Source: SpSt-398 sp041752235 (GTDB lineage Bacteria > Bacteroidota > Bacteroidia > Chitinophagales > Chitinophagaceae). From it: a stretch of 64,000 bases of DNA. Positions within the stretch are counted from its first letter, which is position 1, and each line of letters starts with the position of its first letter. Under the pieces are notes generated by a model. It was given only the letters and a program-made list of their open reading frames with translations. It was not told the origin of the DNA and did no database searches. This document shows positions 16,881 to 26,380 of the stretch, piece after piece. The position numbers and the translations under genes were made by a program. Location: assembly GCA_041752235.1 (NCBI GenBank), contig JBGSHM010000015.1:62001-126000 (forward strand), in the 5' to 3' direction.

Positions 16881-16932
16881 AAAACCCAATGACTGGAACA
16901 GGGGGATAAACAAAGAGTGTATCAAACTCAAG

Positions 16933-17283
16933 CTATATAGAAATATATCCAGTATAAAGCTGTTCTACGGGAAATATTAAGTCCCATTCCTCTCCCCAGA
17001 CAATATTCCCGTCTTCAATGGAAAAATTAATAAAATTGGCTGGTTCAAGGTATTTTTTTAAATAGGTATTCCTTTTTGAATTTAGGAAAGGAAAAAAGTC
17101 TATTTCCTTTCTGGATCCATCCGAAAAAATTGCCAAAATCTTAAAGGGTTCCTGAAGAGAGGCAGAAGTAACTCTGATATCTTTTTTGTATTTCGTCAAT
17201 ATCTTTTTGACCAAATTTACAATTGGTTTTTCGGGAAAACCAGAAAAATGAATAATAGTATATTTTATTGAGTACCCAGGCAT
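16933..17283 (-). CDS. DUF2442-like protein, downstream partner of DUF4160 gene
   Basis: This protein is about 116 residues if started at the ATG at 17283, five bases after the upstream stop. An ATG at 17322 would add 13 residues read from the overlapping gene's 3' end. The C-terminal half (KILAIFSDGSRKEIDFFPFL, then ephemeral hydrophobic strands and EEWDLIFPVEQLY) fits the DUF2442 pattern. DUF2442 genes are often found next to DUF4160 genes, as here, in an arrangement that looks like a toxin-antitoxin pair; I recall this rather than having checked it. The bases are clearly more AT-rich than the neighbours. The function is unknown, and there is no signal peptide or membrane segment. Confidence 0.7.
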   Translation of the reverse strand: MPGYSIKYTIIHFSGFPEKPIVNLVKKILTKYKKDIRVTSASLQEPFKILAIFSDGSRKEIDFFPFLNSKRNTYLKKYLEPANFINFSIEDGNIVWGEEWDLIFPVEQLYTGYISI

Positions 17284-17288
17284 ATGTA

Positions 17289-17549
17289 TTAAGGTTTTTT
17301 GCCTTTTAGGAAACGATCCCATCCTAAAATAAATTCGTCTCTTTTTTCAATTACAATCTTACTTATTAGTGTCAGCTCCCTTTTTTTAAACTTGACTGAG
17401 GTTATGTATTCTATTTTTAAACATGCATCTCCATCCTTTTTGAAATGAATTTTTACTTCTACGCCATCTTTTCTCACATGAATATGATACGGATGGTCAT
17501 TTGAATAAAAAAAGAAAACAAAACCTCTGTACGTATGCAATCTCGGCAT
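17289..17549 (-). CDS. DUF4160 domain protein
   Basis: This is a small 86-residue cytoplasmic protein. Its N-terminal RGFVFFFYSNDHPYHIHVRKDG matches the DUF4160 pattern with closely spaced histidines, and the C-terminus is helical and basic. It is first in a two-gene unit with the DUF2442-like gene. Hand counts of two 60-base lines inside it (17341 and 17401) give 30% and 25% G+C, against about 50% in a sampled line of the neighbouring SpmA-SpmB gene. That suggests horizontal acquisition. A toxin-antitoxin-like role is possible but not shown by the sequence. Confidence 0.8.
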   Translation of the reverse strand: MPRLHTYRGFVFFFYSNDHPYHIHVRKDGVEVKIHFKKDGDACLKIEYITSVKFKKRELTLISKIVIEKRDEFILGWDRFLKGKKP

Positions 17550-17622
17550 TTACAAAAATAGATACCAGCTCTGGACCAAAAGCTATTTTCGACAGCAGTT
17601 TCCACGAGGTGTTTATACCTAA

Positions 17623-17656
17623 CAAAGAAAAAACCGCTCCGAAGAATCGGAACGGT
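17623..17656 (-). terminator. Intrinsic terminator of the DeoR-SusC-SusD-DUF4397 operon
   Basis: Read on the minus strand, ACCGTTCCGA, a four-base loop and TCGGAGCGGT form a 10-bp stem with one G:U pair, followed by TTTTTTCTTT. It starts about 28 bases after the DUF4397 stop, which fits the end of the minus-strand operon. Confidence 0.88.
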
Positions 17657-17683
17657 CTTTCTTCTATACTGCTGCTTATGTGA

Positions 17684-18421
17684 CTAGTAGTTAGAGAACG
17701 AAGTAAGTGTTCTGGCCACACCTGTAGTACCAGTTGTCTGGTACCTTCCACGGAAAATAACGGTATAGCTTCTTTGTGCCGTAGGGAAGAAGTTTGACAA
17801 AGTAGCCAGATTTGTCGTTGTTCCTGTAGCCCTTACATACAAGGTGTCATTTTGTGAGGCATAAGGGATAAAGGGCGTAACACCAGTGGAGGGGATATTT
17901 GAGAACACATTCGAGGCCCGGCGGGTAGAGTAAATATCTACATTCGGGATAGACACCGAGGAGAATATCATGTTCGCAAATCTCACACGGGATGTAGTAT
18001 CCGTTGGCACCACGATATCATCAAATACCATTTTATACTTGACCGTAGCCAGCGTGTCATAGGTAAACACAGTGTATCTTTTTCCTTTTTCAAATACCGC
18101 ACTAAAGGAAATGGGGTTCTGGGTAGAGGTAACCAGCGTATCCTTGATGAGGATCTGGTTTCCACCTGGAACAACGGCAGTATAATATCCGGTAGAAGGA
18201 AAGAGCCCGGCATAGGCCACGGCTGCCCCAGTTACCTGTACATTGTTTACATACACATAATTCCGCGTGGTGCTTAGCGCCGCATTATAGAGCCTGAAAT
18301 AGCTCTTATCGGAATCGGTGTTATCGGTGATCACTTTATTGAACTCTTTCTTACAGGCGCCCAGTACAAGCACTCCCGCCAGAAGGATCAGACCACTATA
18401 TTTTAAATTCATTCGTTTCAT
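17684..18421 (-). CDS. DUF4397 domain lipoprotein
   Basis: This 245-residue protein has a lipobox LGACKK near residue 20-23, so it should be lipid-anchored. Immunoglobulin-like strands follow, with the DUF4397 features: YFRLYNAALS at the start of the mature part, RVRFANMIFSS in the middle, and a second NVDIYSTRRASNVFSNI. It is the last gene of a minus-strand operon after SusD, 18 bases downstream. In SusCD loci such accessory surface lipoproteins may help bind substrate, but DUF4397 has no settled function. The start could also be the ATG three codons further in. Confidence 0.9.
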   Translation of the reverse strand: MKRMNLKYSGLILLAGVLVLGACKKEFNKVITDNTDSDKSYFRLYNAALSTTRNYVYVNNVQVTGAAVAYAGLFPSTGYYTAVVPGGNQILIKDTLVTSTQNPISFSAVFEKGKRYTVFTYDTLATVKYKMVFDDIVVPTDTTSRVRFANMIFSSVSIPNVDIYSTRRASNVFSNIPSTGVTPFIPYASQNDTLYVRATGTTTNLATLSNFFPTAQRSYTVIFRGRYQTTGTTGVARTLTSFSNY

Positions 18422-18439
18422 GTCCTAAGTTTTGGTTGA

Positions 18440-20065
18440 TTAAGGTTGGGAGAACCACTGTTCTACGGTATTGTAATCAAGTGCGATCGCTCCGATCCGG
18501 GTCAACTCGGCCACATTATAAATGTATTCGGAGTTGTAACGGGGACGGGCACGATAGACCCATTTGCCATTATTGTTGATATAGAGATCAGTGCCAGCCG
18601 GTGGAGTAAAGCCGGTATATACCTGAATACCACCCTCCGTATCAGTATAATGAAACCGGCGCAGGTCAGTCCAGGTTTCGATCATACCATAACCATACAT
18701 GGCAATATATTTTTGCAACATGATATGGGAGAGTCTGAGGTCTGCCGATGCAGGCACCACCAATGGATCAGCCAAAAAAGCCGCTTTTACAGCAGGGGTA
18801 ATAAGATGGCCGGCTGGTACATTTGTATTATAGGTAGTGCTCAACATATCAAAGTTCAGACTGATTCCCTGGTTATAGGCAGCGAGGGCTCCAGCTTTAT
18901 CCCCTTTGCGATAAAGGGCTTCTGCTTTCATGAATTGAACCTCAGAAGCTGTAATGATCGGGAAGGGTGAACCATTTTGAAAAATATACCGGCAACCAGT
19001 ATCAAGCGTAGGTGCCGCAGTGGTAGCAAATGTACCGCCCCAGAAATTGCGGGGTTGGTCGTTAGCAGCCAAACCTGAAGTTCCCTTATTCATTTGCACA
19101 CCACGGAAAGTCTCATTGGTATTTTCTCTTAACAAATACCAGGCACGGGGATCGCTTACGGCAGGGAATGCAGGATTGTTGCCATTCATGAGGTCGCAAA
19201 CAAAGCCGGTTTGTCTGAGGGCACCAACATTCGCGCGGTACGGTCCATAAAAATTGGACGTCCCCGTAATACCCGTATTGGCAAATTTAGCAGCGGCATT
19301 ATCCGCATTGCTATTTATACCCAGGTTACAATAATAAACAACCGAGTCAGCGTTATAAATTGACTTATTTGAAAGGTGGTTGAATGACCGAGCCATAACA
19401 GAATACACGAACTTTTTCCATTTCTGTGTATCTCCATTGTAAAAATAGGCATCACCCAAGGCCAGATTGGCCTGGCTTACCTGGCCATCGGTACGATCCA
19501 GATAGCTGAGGGCTGTACGGCATGTTGCACGAACATGATCATATACTTCCTCCTGGGTATCGTATTTGAAGGTAAGCAGGCTGGTATTAAAGGCTTCTTT
19601 CAGAATAACATCTCCATACATATTGGTCAACTGCAGCCAGCTCCAGGCACGTAAAGCATGGCCAACTCCTACATAGTCCCACTTTTCTTCTTCGGTACCC
19701 CATTCGATCATCCGGTTGAGGTTTTGTCCATGGCCATAATAATGCATGGCCCACACAGAACCAAGAACATCACTGGCACCCGTAGCACCAGCCATTTGAT
19801 CGTATTGGTTACCGGCTTTATTAGTGCCCCAAAACTGGACATACCGTCCGACATAAAGTCCGTCATTGGCCGTACCATAGGCACTACCGGCAGCGGCTGA
19901 ACTGCCCACCAGGTTACCAATAAGGCCTGGTAATAATGTTTCAATAGGAACCCGTACCGTCGCATTTGGATTGGTATAGGCTTCATCGACCTTCTTGGTG
20001 CAGGCACTGAGCAGCAGGGCCAGCGGAGCAACCAGGGCGATTAGAATTTTGAATGTATTTCTCAT
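18440..20065 (-). CDS. SusD/RagB family nutrient-binding outer-membrane lipoprotein
   Basis: This 541-residue SusD-like lipoprotein has a signal ending in LLLSACTKK. The N-terminal NPNATVRVPIETLLPGLI and the helical TPR scaffold (HALRAWSWLQLTNMYGDVIL, then ANLALGDAYFYNGD) are typical. The C-terminal part ends in a WTDLRRFHY region. It forms the lid of the SusC transporter encoded just upstream (20-base gap). The substrate cannot be identified: no glycoside hydrolase is present in the operon, so peptide or another nutrient is as likely as glycan. It resembles the SusD-like group that lacks a classical starch-type binding site. Confidence 0.94.
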   Translation of the reverse strand: MRNTFKILIALVAPLALLLSACTKKVDEAYTNPNATVRVPIETLLPGLIGNLVGSSAAAGSAYGTANDGLYVGRYVQFWGTNKAGNQYDQMAGATGASDVLGSVWAMHYYGHGQNLNRMIEWGTEEEKWDYVGVGHALRAWSWLQLTNMYGDVILKEAFNTSLLTFKYDTQEEVYDHVRATCRTALSYLDRTDGQVSQANLALGDAYFYNGDTQKWKKFVYSVMARSFNHLSNKSIYNADSVVYYCNLGINSNADNAAAKFANTGITGTSNFYGPYRANVGALRQTGFVCDLMNGNNPAFPAVSDPRAWYLLRENTNETFRGVQMNKGTSGLAANDQPRNFWGGTFATTAAPTLDTGCRYIFQNGSPFPIITASEVQFMKAEALYRKGDKAGALAAYNQGISLNFDMLSTTYNTNVPAGHLITPAVKAAFLADPLVVPASADLRLSHIMLQKYIAMYGYGMIETWTDLRRFHYTDTEGGIQVYTGFTPPAGTDLYINNNGKWVYRARPRYNSEYIYNVAELTRIGAIALDYNTVEQWFSQP

Positions 20066-20085
20066 TTCAATTCGTTTTTATGGGT

Positions 20086-23000
20086 TTAGAATCCGGCTCT
20101 GATGCCAAAGTTGTAGCTGACAGGTGTCGGCAGGGTTCCATAATCAAAACCAAAAGCCCCTACACCCCGGCTGGCAGCAGATACACCATTTACAGCAGGA
20201 TCGGCCCCTTTATAGTTAGTAAAGAGGAGCAGGTCATTTCCGGTAAGGAAGAAACCAAGACTCTTCAACCCTTTGATCTTGCTGACCATATTATTAGGGA
20301 AGCTGTAGCTGATAGATACATCGCGTAGGCGGAACCAATGCACATCCTTTTGGATAAAGGCTTCTTCTGGCCAGGCGCCTGTGCTGGTATAATAGGCATC
20401 GTTATAGGCTGGCAATACCGCGATGGTATTTTTGGTTGGATTGGCTGAATTCTGTTTACCATCATTCAGTACCCCTTCGATCACCCGCGGTGTAAAGCGA
20501 TCCTCTGTCAGGAAACTTCTACCGGTAGTAGTCAGGAACATTTGTGTGGCATTAAATATATCACCACCCACTTTCAGGTCCCAAAGGAAGCTAAAGCGCC
20601 AGTTCTTATACCGGATATTGTTGATGGTACCTACTGTGAAATCGGGGTTACGATCGCCCCGAACTTTAAAGGTAGCATCGATCACCGGGAACCCATTCAG
20701 CGGATTGATCAGGATCTGTCCGGCATCATTGCGGGCATAACCATACGATGTAATGGATGTGGTAGGACCATTAAGGGTGATACCTCCACGGGCGTTTCCA
20801 TATAGCCAGGTATCGGCGATATAGTATTCCGCTACGTTTTTGGGCAATTGTACCACTTCGTTCCACATCTTGTTAAAGTTCAAACGGATGTTCCAGCCCC
20901 AATCACTGGTATTGACCACGGCAGCATCCAGGGTTACTTCAACCCCCTGGTTGCGTGTACTACCGGCGTTCTGCGTGTTCAATACATAACCGGTACCGTA
21001 GCTGAGACGGAAATTCTCGATGATCTGGCCTTCGTTTAAGGTATTGTAGTAGGCTACATCAATACCCAGCTTGCTTTTGAACAGTTTAATCTCTGTCCCG
21101 ATCTCATACGTGTTCTGTTTCTCAGGAGCCAGGTCGGGGTTATTATTGGTAAACCCATAAGAGAAACCACCTCCTGAAGCAAAATTGTTCACAAAGACGG
21201 ACTGGGTGGAATAGGGCGAATTCAAACGGGCCGTACTGGCAACTGAGGTACGAAGTTTCCAGTAACTGATAGCGCCTTTTTTGATCCCCGGAAGGATGTC
21301 TGACATGATCAAACTCAAACTGGCGCCTGGGTAATTATAATTTCTGTTTTTAGCGGGTAGCGTGGACGCTTGTTCAAAGCGATGGGTATAGTTCAGGAAG
21401 ATCATGTTCTTATAGCTGATCGCGGCTTCGCCGAAATAGGCCATTTGACGAACGATCTGCTGGTTATATTCCCCAAAATTGTTGCGGAGCAAACGTACAC
21501 GGGTTGTGGGATCTGTATTTGACGAATCGGTTGCTGTAGGAGAGGTCAGTTTATTACCTACAATCGCAAACATTTGTGTTTCATAATCCTGCCACATGGT
21601 ACCCACCATCACCCGGCCAGAGAAATCACCGATCTTCTTCTTTGCCGTTGCGGTAATGGTGTGGTTATACCCTTTGTATTTTCTCCAGTAATTATCCAAC
21701 TGGCCGTTCAGGGCAGCGGAAATATAAAAAGACTGGGGGTGATATAGGGTGAAACCTTCCGAATTATAGGTGTCATATCCAAAACGTCCGGCAATGGTCA
21801 ACCATTCTTTTGGCGTAATATTGATACCCAAACTGGCGGTATAGCGATCAGTTTCGTCCTCACTCTTATTAAACGTGGTATTAAAGAAGGGGTTGTCATA
21901 ATCCGAGTTTGCATTGGCATTGAACAACGGTAATTTAGAACCGTTGGCATCCACAAAATTGCGGATATCATTTTCATTAGGCCATATCAGCAAACTGAGC
22001 ATATAACCACCAGCACTCCTAAGCACTTTCTTGTTCTCAGAACGAACAAAGGAGATAGAGGGGATGATCTCTATCATTGTACCGATTCGGGTGGTATTGG
22101 AAATGCGCAGGTTGATTTTTCTGTAATCATTATTTGGAACTACGCCTTCCTGGTTAAGATAGGAAGCAGAGAAACGGAACACCGAATTCTTTACCCCAAA
22201 ATCAACACCCAGGTTGTGGGTTTGTGTCTTACCCGTGCGGAAGAAATTGTGAATATTGTCATACAACTTGGTGCCTTCAGGGATAGCTGGTCCAAAATAC
22301 CGGAAGATATTGGACTCGGATCCATTGGTACCATTGGTGTACTTGTCAATGAAGTCAGGAAAGCGGGTGATGCGTTGAAACTTGAAGTTATTATCATACT
22401 GCACCGCCAGTTTATTTGACTTGGCCTTTCTTGTAGTGATTACGATGGCACCCGAACTGGCCTGAGAACCATACAGCGCGGTGGCTTCCGGTCCTTTCAG
22501 GATAGTGATCGTTTCAATGTCATTGGGGTTCAGGTCAGCGATCCGGTTGGTATAGTCATTGTTCCGGTTGGGCCGGTCAGAGGCTAATCCCACACCCTGA
22601 CCACCATTGGAGGTTTCATTCACGGTCTGGTTGTCCATGATAATACCATCCACAATGAACAAGGGTTCATTGCTCAGGGAAAGAGAGTTAAATCCGCGCA
22701 AAACAATGGATGAAGATGCACCGGCAGAACCGCTTGAAGGCGTGATGGTCAAGCCTGCAGCGCGTCCCTGTAAACCATTCAGGAAGTTTTCCCGTTGGGT
22801 TTCGGCGATTTCTTTACCACCCAGGCTTTGGGCAGAATAACCCAGTTCGCGTGGATTCCGTTTGATGTCCATGGCGGTAACTACTACCTCTTCCAATGCC
22901 ACATCCTTGCTGGCCAGGGAAATGGACATCGTGGAAGTGGCGTTGTTCACTTTTTCCTCGGTGGTTTCATAACCAACATAGGAGAATTGGATCACATCAC

Positions 23001-23202
23001 CGGGTTTAGCGGCAATGGTGAATTTCCCGGACGCATCCGTCTGGGTTCCTGTGCTTGATCCCTTCACTTTGACGGTCACCCCGGCTAAGGGGGTCTTGTC
23101 CTGGGTGGAAGTTACCACACCGGAGATGTTCTTTTGCTGTGCATAGAGGGCATTACCCCACAACAAAAGAACGGCTACTAGCGCATGCAGAATTTTTCTC
23201 AT
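20086..23202 (-). CDS. SusC/RagA family TonB-linked outer-membrane transporter
   Basis: This is a 1038-residue transporter. After the signal peptide comes a carboxypeptidase-like regulatory domain (residues about 24-100, ISGVVTSTQDKTPLAGVTV). The TonB box region follows (EEVVVTAMDIKRNPRELGYS), then the plug with VLRGFNSLSLSNEPLFIVDG and DIETITILKGPEATALYGSQASSGAIVITT, both diagnostic for SusC. The 22-strand barrel ends in an aromatic C-terminal residue (AGF). It takes up substrate with SusD through the outer membrane using TonB energy. It is 26 bases downstream of the DeoR regulator gene, so it is probably regulated by it. Confidence 0.96.
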   Translation of the reverse strand: MRKILHALVAVLLLWGNALYAQQKNISGVVTSTQDKTPLAGVTVKVKGSSTGTQTDASGKFTIAAKPGDVIQFSYVGYETTEEKVNNATSTMSISLASKDVALEEVVVTAMDIKRNPRELGYSAQSLGGKEIAETQRENFLNGLQGRAAGLTITPSSGSAGASSSIVLRGFNSLSLSNEPLFIVDGIIMDNQTVNETSNGGQGVGLASDRPNRNNDYTNRIADLNPNDIETITILKGPEATALYGSQASSGAIVITTRKAKSNKLAVQYDNNFKFQRITRFPDFIDKYTNGTNGSESNIFRYFGPAIPEGTKLYDNIHNFFRTGKTQTHNLGVDFGVKNSVFRFSASYLNQEGVVPNNDYRKINLRISNTTRIGTMIEIIPSISFVRSENKKVLRSAGGYMLSLLIWPNENDIRNFVDANGSKLPLFNANANSDYDNPFFNTTFNKSEDETDRYTASLGINITPKEWLTIAGRFGYDTYNSEGFTLYHPQSFYISAALNGQLDNYWRKYKGYNHTITATAKKKIGDFSGRVMVGTMWQDYETQMFAIVGNKLTSPTATDSSNTDPTTRVRLLRNNFGEYNQQIVRQMAYFGEAAISYKNMIFLNYTHRFEQASTLPAKNRNYNYPGASLSLIMSDILPGIKKGAISYWKLRTSVASTARLNSPYSTQSVFVNNFASGGGFSYGFTNNNPDLAPEKQNTYEIGTEIKLFKSKLGIDVAYYNTLNEGQIIENFRLSYGTGYVLNTQNAGSTRNQGVEVTLDAAVVNTSDWGWNIRLNFNKMWNEVVQLPKNVAEYYIADTWLYGNARGGITLNGPTTSITSYGYARNDAGQILINPLNGFPVIDATFKVRGDRNPDFTVGTINNIRYKNWRFSFLWDLKVGGDIFNATQMFLTTTGRSFLTEDRFTPRVIEGVLNDGKQNSANPTKNTIAVLPAYNDAYYTSTGAWPEEAFIQKDVHWFRLRDVSISYSFPNNMVSKIKGLKSLGFFLTGNDLLLFTNYKGADPAVNGVSAASRGVGAFGFDYGTLPTPVSYNFGIRAGF

Positions 23203-23228
23203 AGCGAGTTTTTTAAAATAAATAGCAG

Positions 23229-23978
23229 TTACAGTATTTCAATGCCTTCTTCCCGGTATGCTTGCAGGGCAGGATCATCAGCGGGTAATTCGGTGATGAT
23301 GGTGTCGATCTGCCCAATGGAGCAAACTTGTATGGGTTGAAGAGTATTGATCTTTTCAGCAATGGTCAGGCAAACGACTTTCCGCGATGATTCGATCATC
23401 GCCTTTTTCAATTGCACCACATCCCAGTCATTGTCGGTAATGCCATGGCCAATATCTATGGCGTTCACACCGAGGAAACAGAGGTCCGCTTTGATCTGGC
23501 GGATCTTGTCCACGGCCTCGCCGCCTACAGTAATCTTGGAACTTTTGGAGATCTTGTCACCGATCACGATCACATCAATGGTCGGGTGATGCATATATTC
23601 CAATACAGCCGGAATACTCCCTGTAATAAAAGTGGCCTTTAATTGCGGGGGTAGGCTTCGGGCCAATTCCAATATGGTACTGCCTCCACCTGTCAGAATG
23701 AACATACCATCTTCAATCAGCGATACCGCTTTTTGCGCGATGGCTTTTTTCTCTGACCGAGAATACACCTGACTGGGGGAATAATAAACTTCGTTGAAAG
23801 AAGGGGAGAGGGCGCCTCCATGTACTTTGATCACTTTGCCCTGGTCGGAAAGCTCCTGCAGATCACGTCTGATGGTATCCTCTGATACCTGGATGTCCAC
23901 GCATAAACTGGATGACAGCACTTTATTGTGCAGGTTCACCTGATGGAGAATGTAGGCGTGACGTTCCCGTTTCAGCAT
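23229..23978 (-). CDS. DeoR family transcriptional regulator
   Basis: This 249-residue repressor type has an N-terminal winged helix (residues 1-60, with VSEDTIRRDLQELSDQGKVIKVHGGA, the DeoR signature). The C-terminal sugar-phosphate-sensing domain (DeoRC) contains LTGGGSTILELARSL and the FLGVNAIDIGHGITDND stretch. Such proteins respond to sugar phosphates. It heads the operon with SusC and SusD, which suggests the imported nutrient is a sugar derivative whose phosphorylated form is the inducer. That is inference. A 7-bp inverted repeat just upstream (23985-24001) may be its own operator. Confidence 0.93.
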   Translation of the reverse strand: MLKRERHAYILHQVNLHNKVLSSSLCVDIQVSEDTIRRDLQELSDQGKVIKVHGGALSPSFNEVYYSPSQVYSRSEKKAIAQKAVSLIEDGMFILTGGGSTILELARSLPPQLKATFITGSIPAVLEYMHHPTIDVIVIGDKISKSSKITVGGEAVDKIRQIKADLCFLGVNAIDIGHGITDNDWDVVQLKKAMIESSRKVVCLTIAEKINTLQPIQVCSIGQIDTIITELPADDPALQAYREEGIEIL

Positions 23979-23984
23979 AAGCAG

Positions 23985-24001
23985 TTTAGTTCCAAACTAA
24001 A
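23985..24001. promoter_or_regulatory. Candidate operator: 7-bp inverted repeat before the DeoR start
   Basis: TTTAGTT, a CCA spacer and AACTAAA form a perfect inverted repeat 7 bases upstream of the DeoR gene's start. Its size and position suit autoregulation, but I have no second copy to support it. Confidence 0.4.
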
Positions 24002-24064
24002 AATAGGCAAATTCCCGCAAATTCCGGCAAAAAGTGGAAAAAAGCAGAATTTGGGGATTTTAAA

Positions 24065-24107
24065 CAAAAATCCCGCGGAGACAGGCGGTTAGCTGTCTTC
24101 GCGGGAT
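24065..24107 (-). terminator. Intrinsic terminator after the small barrel gene
   Basis: On the minus strand ATCCCGCGAAGACAG and its 15-base complement (one G:U) form a stem with an 8-base loop, followed by a TTTTTG run. It starts 28 bases after the stop of the 24135-24596 gene. Confidence 0.88.
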
Positions 24108-24134
24108 GTGGTGAGGTTATGCTGAACCAGGAAC

Positions 24135-24596
24135 TTACCTGGAATTAAAGGTAAATCGGATGCTAAGCCCAAGTGCCGAAGGCTCAAAATTGATATCCGG
24201 GGCAATGTTTAACTCCGGTTTCCAGTCCAGACTCAGGTTCAAAGGGAGGTTGGGGAATTTATAATCCAGCCCTACTACACCCTGTGCCCCCAGCAAGGGG
24301 TCGGGTTTGGAAAAGCCGATATATCCACCACCACCATAAAACCATTTCAGTCCCTCGGAATTGTTGAGGGGCTTGTGAACTTCATATAAAACGCCCAGAG
24401 CTGTAGGATCCCCAAAAGCGAACTGAGCTTCGATCGCTGATTTTTCATTTAAAAAATATTTAAAGGTGATCGCATTGTTGACAACTGCTCCTGCTGTGCT
24501 CAGGCGTACACCTAAACCGGTTTTGTAGTCCTGGGCCTTTAGTCCGATAGTGGTTGCAAAAAAAGCAACCAGAAGGAAAACGATTTTTTTATTCAT
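24135..24596 (-). CDS. Small outer-membrane beta-barrel protein
   Basis: This 153-residue protein has a signal peptide (MNKKIVFLLVAFFATTIGLKAQ). The rest alternates short strands and turns with Phe/Arg at the end (LSIRFTFNSR), typical of an eight-stranded barrel. The segment GLKWFYGGGGYIGF resembles porin-like small barrels of this phylum. I cannot name a function. It ends just before a strong terminator. It lies 65 bases downstream of the OstA-like gene and could be transcribed with it. Confidence 0.85.
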   Translation of the reverse strand: MNKKIVFLLVAFFATTIGLKAQDYKTGLGVRLSTAGAVVNNAITFKYFLNEKSAIEAQFAFGDPTALGVLYEVHKPLNNSEGLKWFYGGGGYIGFSKPDPLLGAQGVVGLDYKFPNLPLNLSLDWKPELNIAPDINFEPSALGLSIRFTFNSR

Positions 24597-24661
24597 TGGT
24601 GGTTTTTGTATTAAACTTTAAACGAAAACAATGCCAACTAAGTTTAAATGAAATGTAAAAA

Positions 24662-26380
24662 TCACTCGAAGAGTTCGAACCAGGTCTTGGGCCTTTTCTC
24701 TTCCAGCCACTGGAAGCCGATGAGACGCATTTCAGTTGGGGGTTTTTGCCGCATCGGCCATAACACGCCTTTAACATTATTGCGGGCTACGATGCGTTTT
24801 AACTCCTGCTCTATAAAGTACACATCATATAATTCACATTCCGACTGATTGACCCCGGTATAGGCACTGTCCTGGTCCTGTACAAAATAAATGCTCTCGG
24901 CACCCCCACGGGCGCGGGCCGAATCAATGCTGCCATCGGTAAACCAGGCGTCCAAACGTCTTGACCGGATTTGGTTAAAAATTTCCGGATCGAGTTGGGC
25001 CGCGATAAAGGCATTGTTAAAAACCTCCAACTTATGAGCCTTGCGGTTGCGGGTAAATAAAAGAATGGTGTCTCCCAATACCTGATTCTTATTGGTCCAT
25101 ACTACAGGATTGTCGTATAACCGGAAGGTGGAGTCTTTAAAGGAATAAAACATACTGTCACAAACCGCCTGTAGTGAGTCGGAAAAAATCCGCACATTTC
25201 GAAAGGCTTCAAAATAGCGGTTGGTACTGTCTTTGTCATTATTGGCCTGCAGGGTGTCAGCTTGCAAGGGCTCCATTTTCACGATCGTATCGCGGAGGGG
25301 GGTAGTCAGGGAGTCAACAGGATTAAGCAATCTCGTGCTGGAATCGGAAGGCGAGGGGGATAAGGAATCGGCAACGACCGTATCCTTTTTTGCCTTCCCA
25401 TACAGATCGGTCAGGCGTGCAGAAAAAAGTGTATCGGCGGTAATAAATATGGAGTCCTGATCCTCTTTTATGATCATTACCGGTTTCTGGGTAGCCAGAA
25501 ATGCATCCTTGTTCTTGTCCACAAAGATCTTATTGGCAATGACCGTTCTTCCATTGGCTGTATCCCTGACAATGCCGTTTCCCTCGATTTGTACGATGCC
25601 CAGACTGTCATTATTATATATCATATCACCGGTCACCTGCAGATCCCCATCGTTGATAACGGACCGGCGGCCAAATTCGGCATTACCTGTTTTCAGGTTA
25701 TAATAGCCTTCCCGGGTATCGATTGTGCGACCACTACTGTCCCGGATAAAGGTCTGGGCAATGAACCGTGCTGTTTCATTGCCGGTATTGTACAGGATCG
25801 AATCCGTCTTTACATAAAATTCAGGATTCTTGAGTTCTACATTTTTTTTAAAATAAACATCTCTTAAGTCAGAGTAATAAACACCTTCCTTGCTGGTGAC
25901 CACAGTCTTGTCGTTTACCACTTTCCCGCCATTCTTGTATGTCCCGATCTTGGTGTTCACATCATAATCGAGTTCCTGTGTAGTCAGTACGCCCTTGCCA
26001 TCCGTAAGTTTTACATTCTTTCTCAGGTTGGCCAGCCGGGTATTGATATTATAAAGCAAGTAATCGGAGTACACATCGGTGGTATCATTGTCATTCAAGT
26101 GGACCCTGCCAAAGGCTTCAAAGATGCCCGTCTTCTCATTCTTTACGCAACTGTCGCACCAGAAGGTGGAGTTACCCTGACGGAGTTTCACATTTCCGAC
26201 CATGATCTGTAATTCGGTCATGGAATCGATGCGGAGAAATTCCAGTTTTTTGCTTTCAAGTACTTCTACCAGACGCACTGTATCGGCCGGAGTCAACGTA
26301 GTGGTCTTGGGTAATACCTGGGCAAATAATCCCCCTGTGAGTAGCAGGAAGAAAAACAGAAGGATAAACGTTCGGGTCAT
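24662..26380 (-). CDS. OstA-like (LptA/LptD N-terminal fold) secreted protein
   Basis: This 572-residue protein has a signal peptide (MTRTFILLFFFLLLTGGLFAQ). The body carries repeated OstA-like strands: ELQIMVGNVKLRQGNSTFWCDSC, VHLNDNDTTDVYSDYLLY, and later QVTGDMIYNNDSLGIVQIEG. This is the jellyroll used to move LPS across the periplasm. LptA is far smaller, so this could be a long bridging version or a fused LptA/LptC-like protein. The start codon overlaps the MCE-gene stop by one base (26380), suggesting coupled translation. The gene for the outer-membrane acceptor LptD lies close by on the other strand. Confidence 0.88.
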   Translation of the reverse strand: MTRTFILLFFFLLLTGGLFAQVLPKTTTLTPADTVRLVEVLESKKLEFLRIDSMTELQIMVGNVKLRQGNSTFWCDSCVKNEKTGIFEAFGRVHLNDNDTTDVYSDYLLYNINTRLANLRKNVKLTDGKGVLTTQELDYDVNTKIGTYKNGGKVVNDKTVVTSKEGVYYSDLRDVYFKKNVELKNPEFYVKTDSILYNTGNETARFIAQTFIRDSSGRTIDTREGYYNLKTGNAEFGRRSVINDGDLQVTGDMIYNNDSLGIVQIEGNGIVRDTANGRTVIANKIFVDKNKDAFLATQKPVMIIKEDQDSIFITADTLFSARLTDLYGKAKKDTVVADSLSPSPSDSSTRLLNPVDSLTTPLRDTIVKMEPLQADTLQANNDKDSTNRYFEAFRNVRIFSDSLQAVCDSMFYSFKDSTFRLYDNPVVWTNKNQVLGDTILLFTRNRKAHKLEVFNNAFIAAQLDPEIFNQIRSRRLDAWFTDGSIDSARARGGAESIYFVQDQDSAYTGVNQSECELYDVYFIEQELKRIVARNNVKGVLWPMRQKPPTEMRLIGFQWLEEKRPKTWFELFE

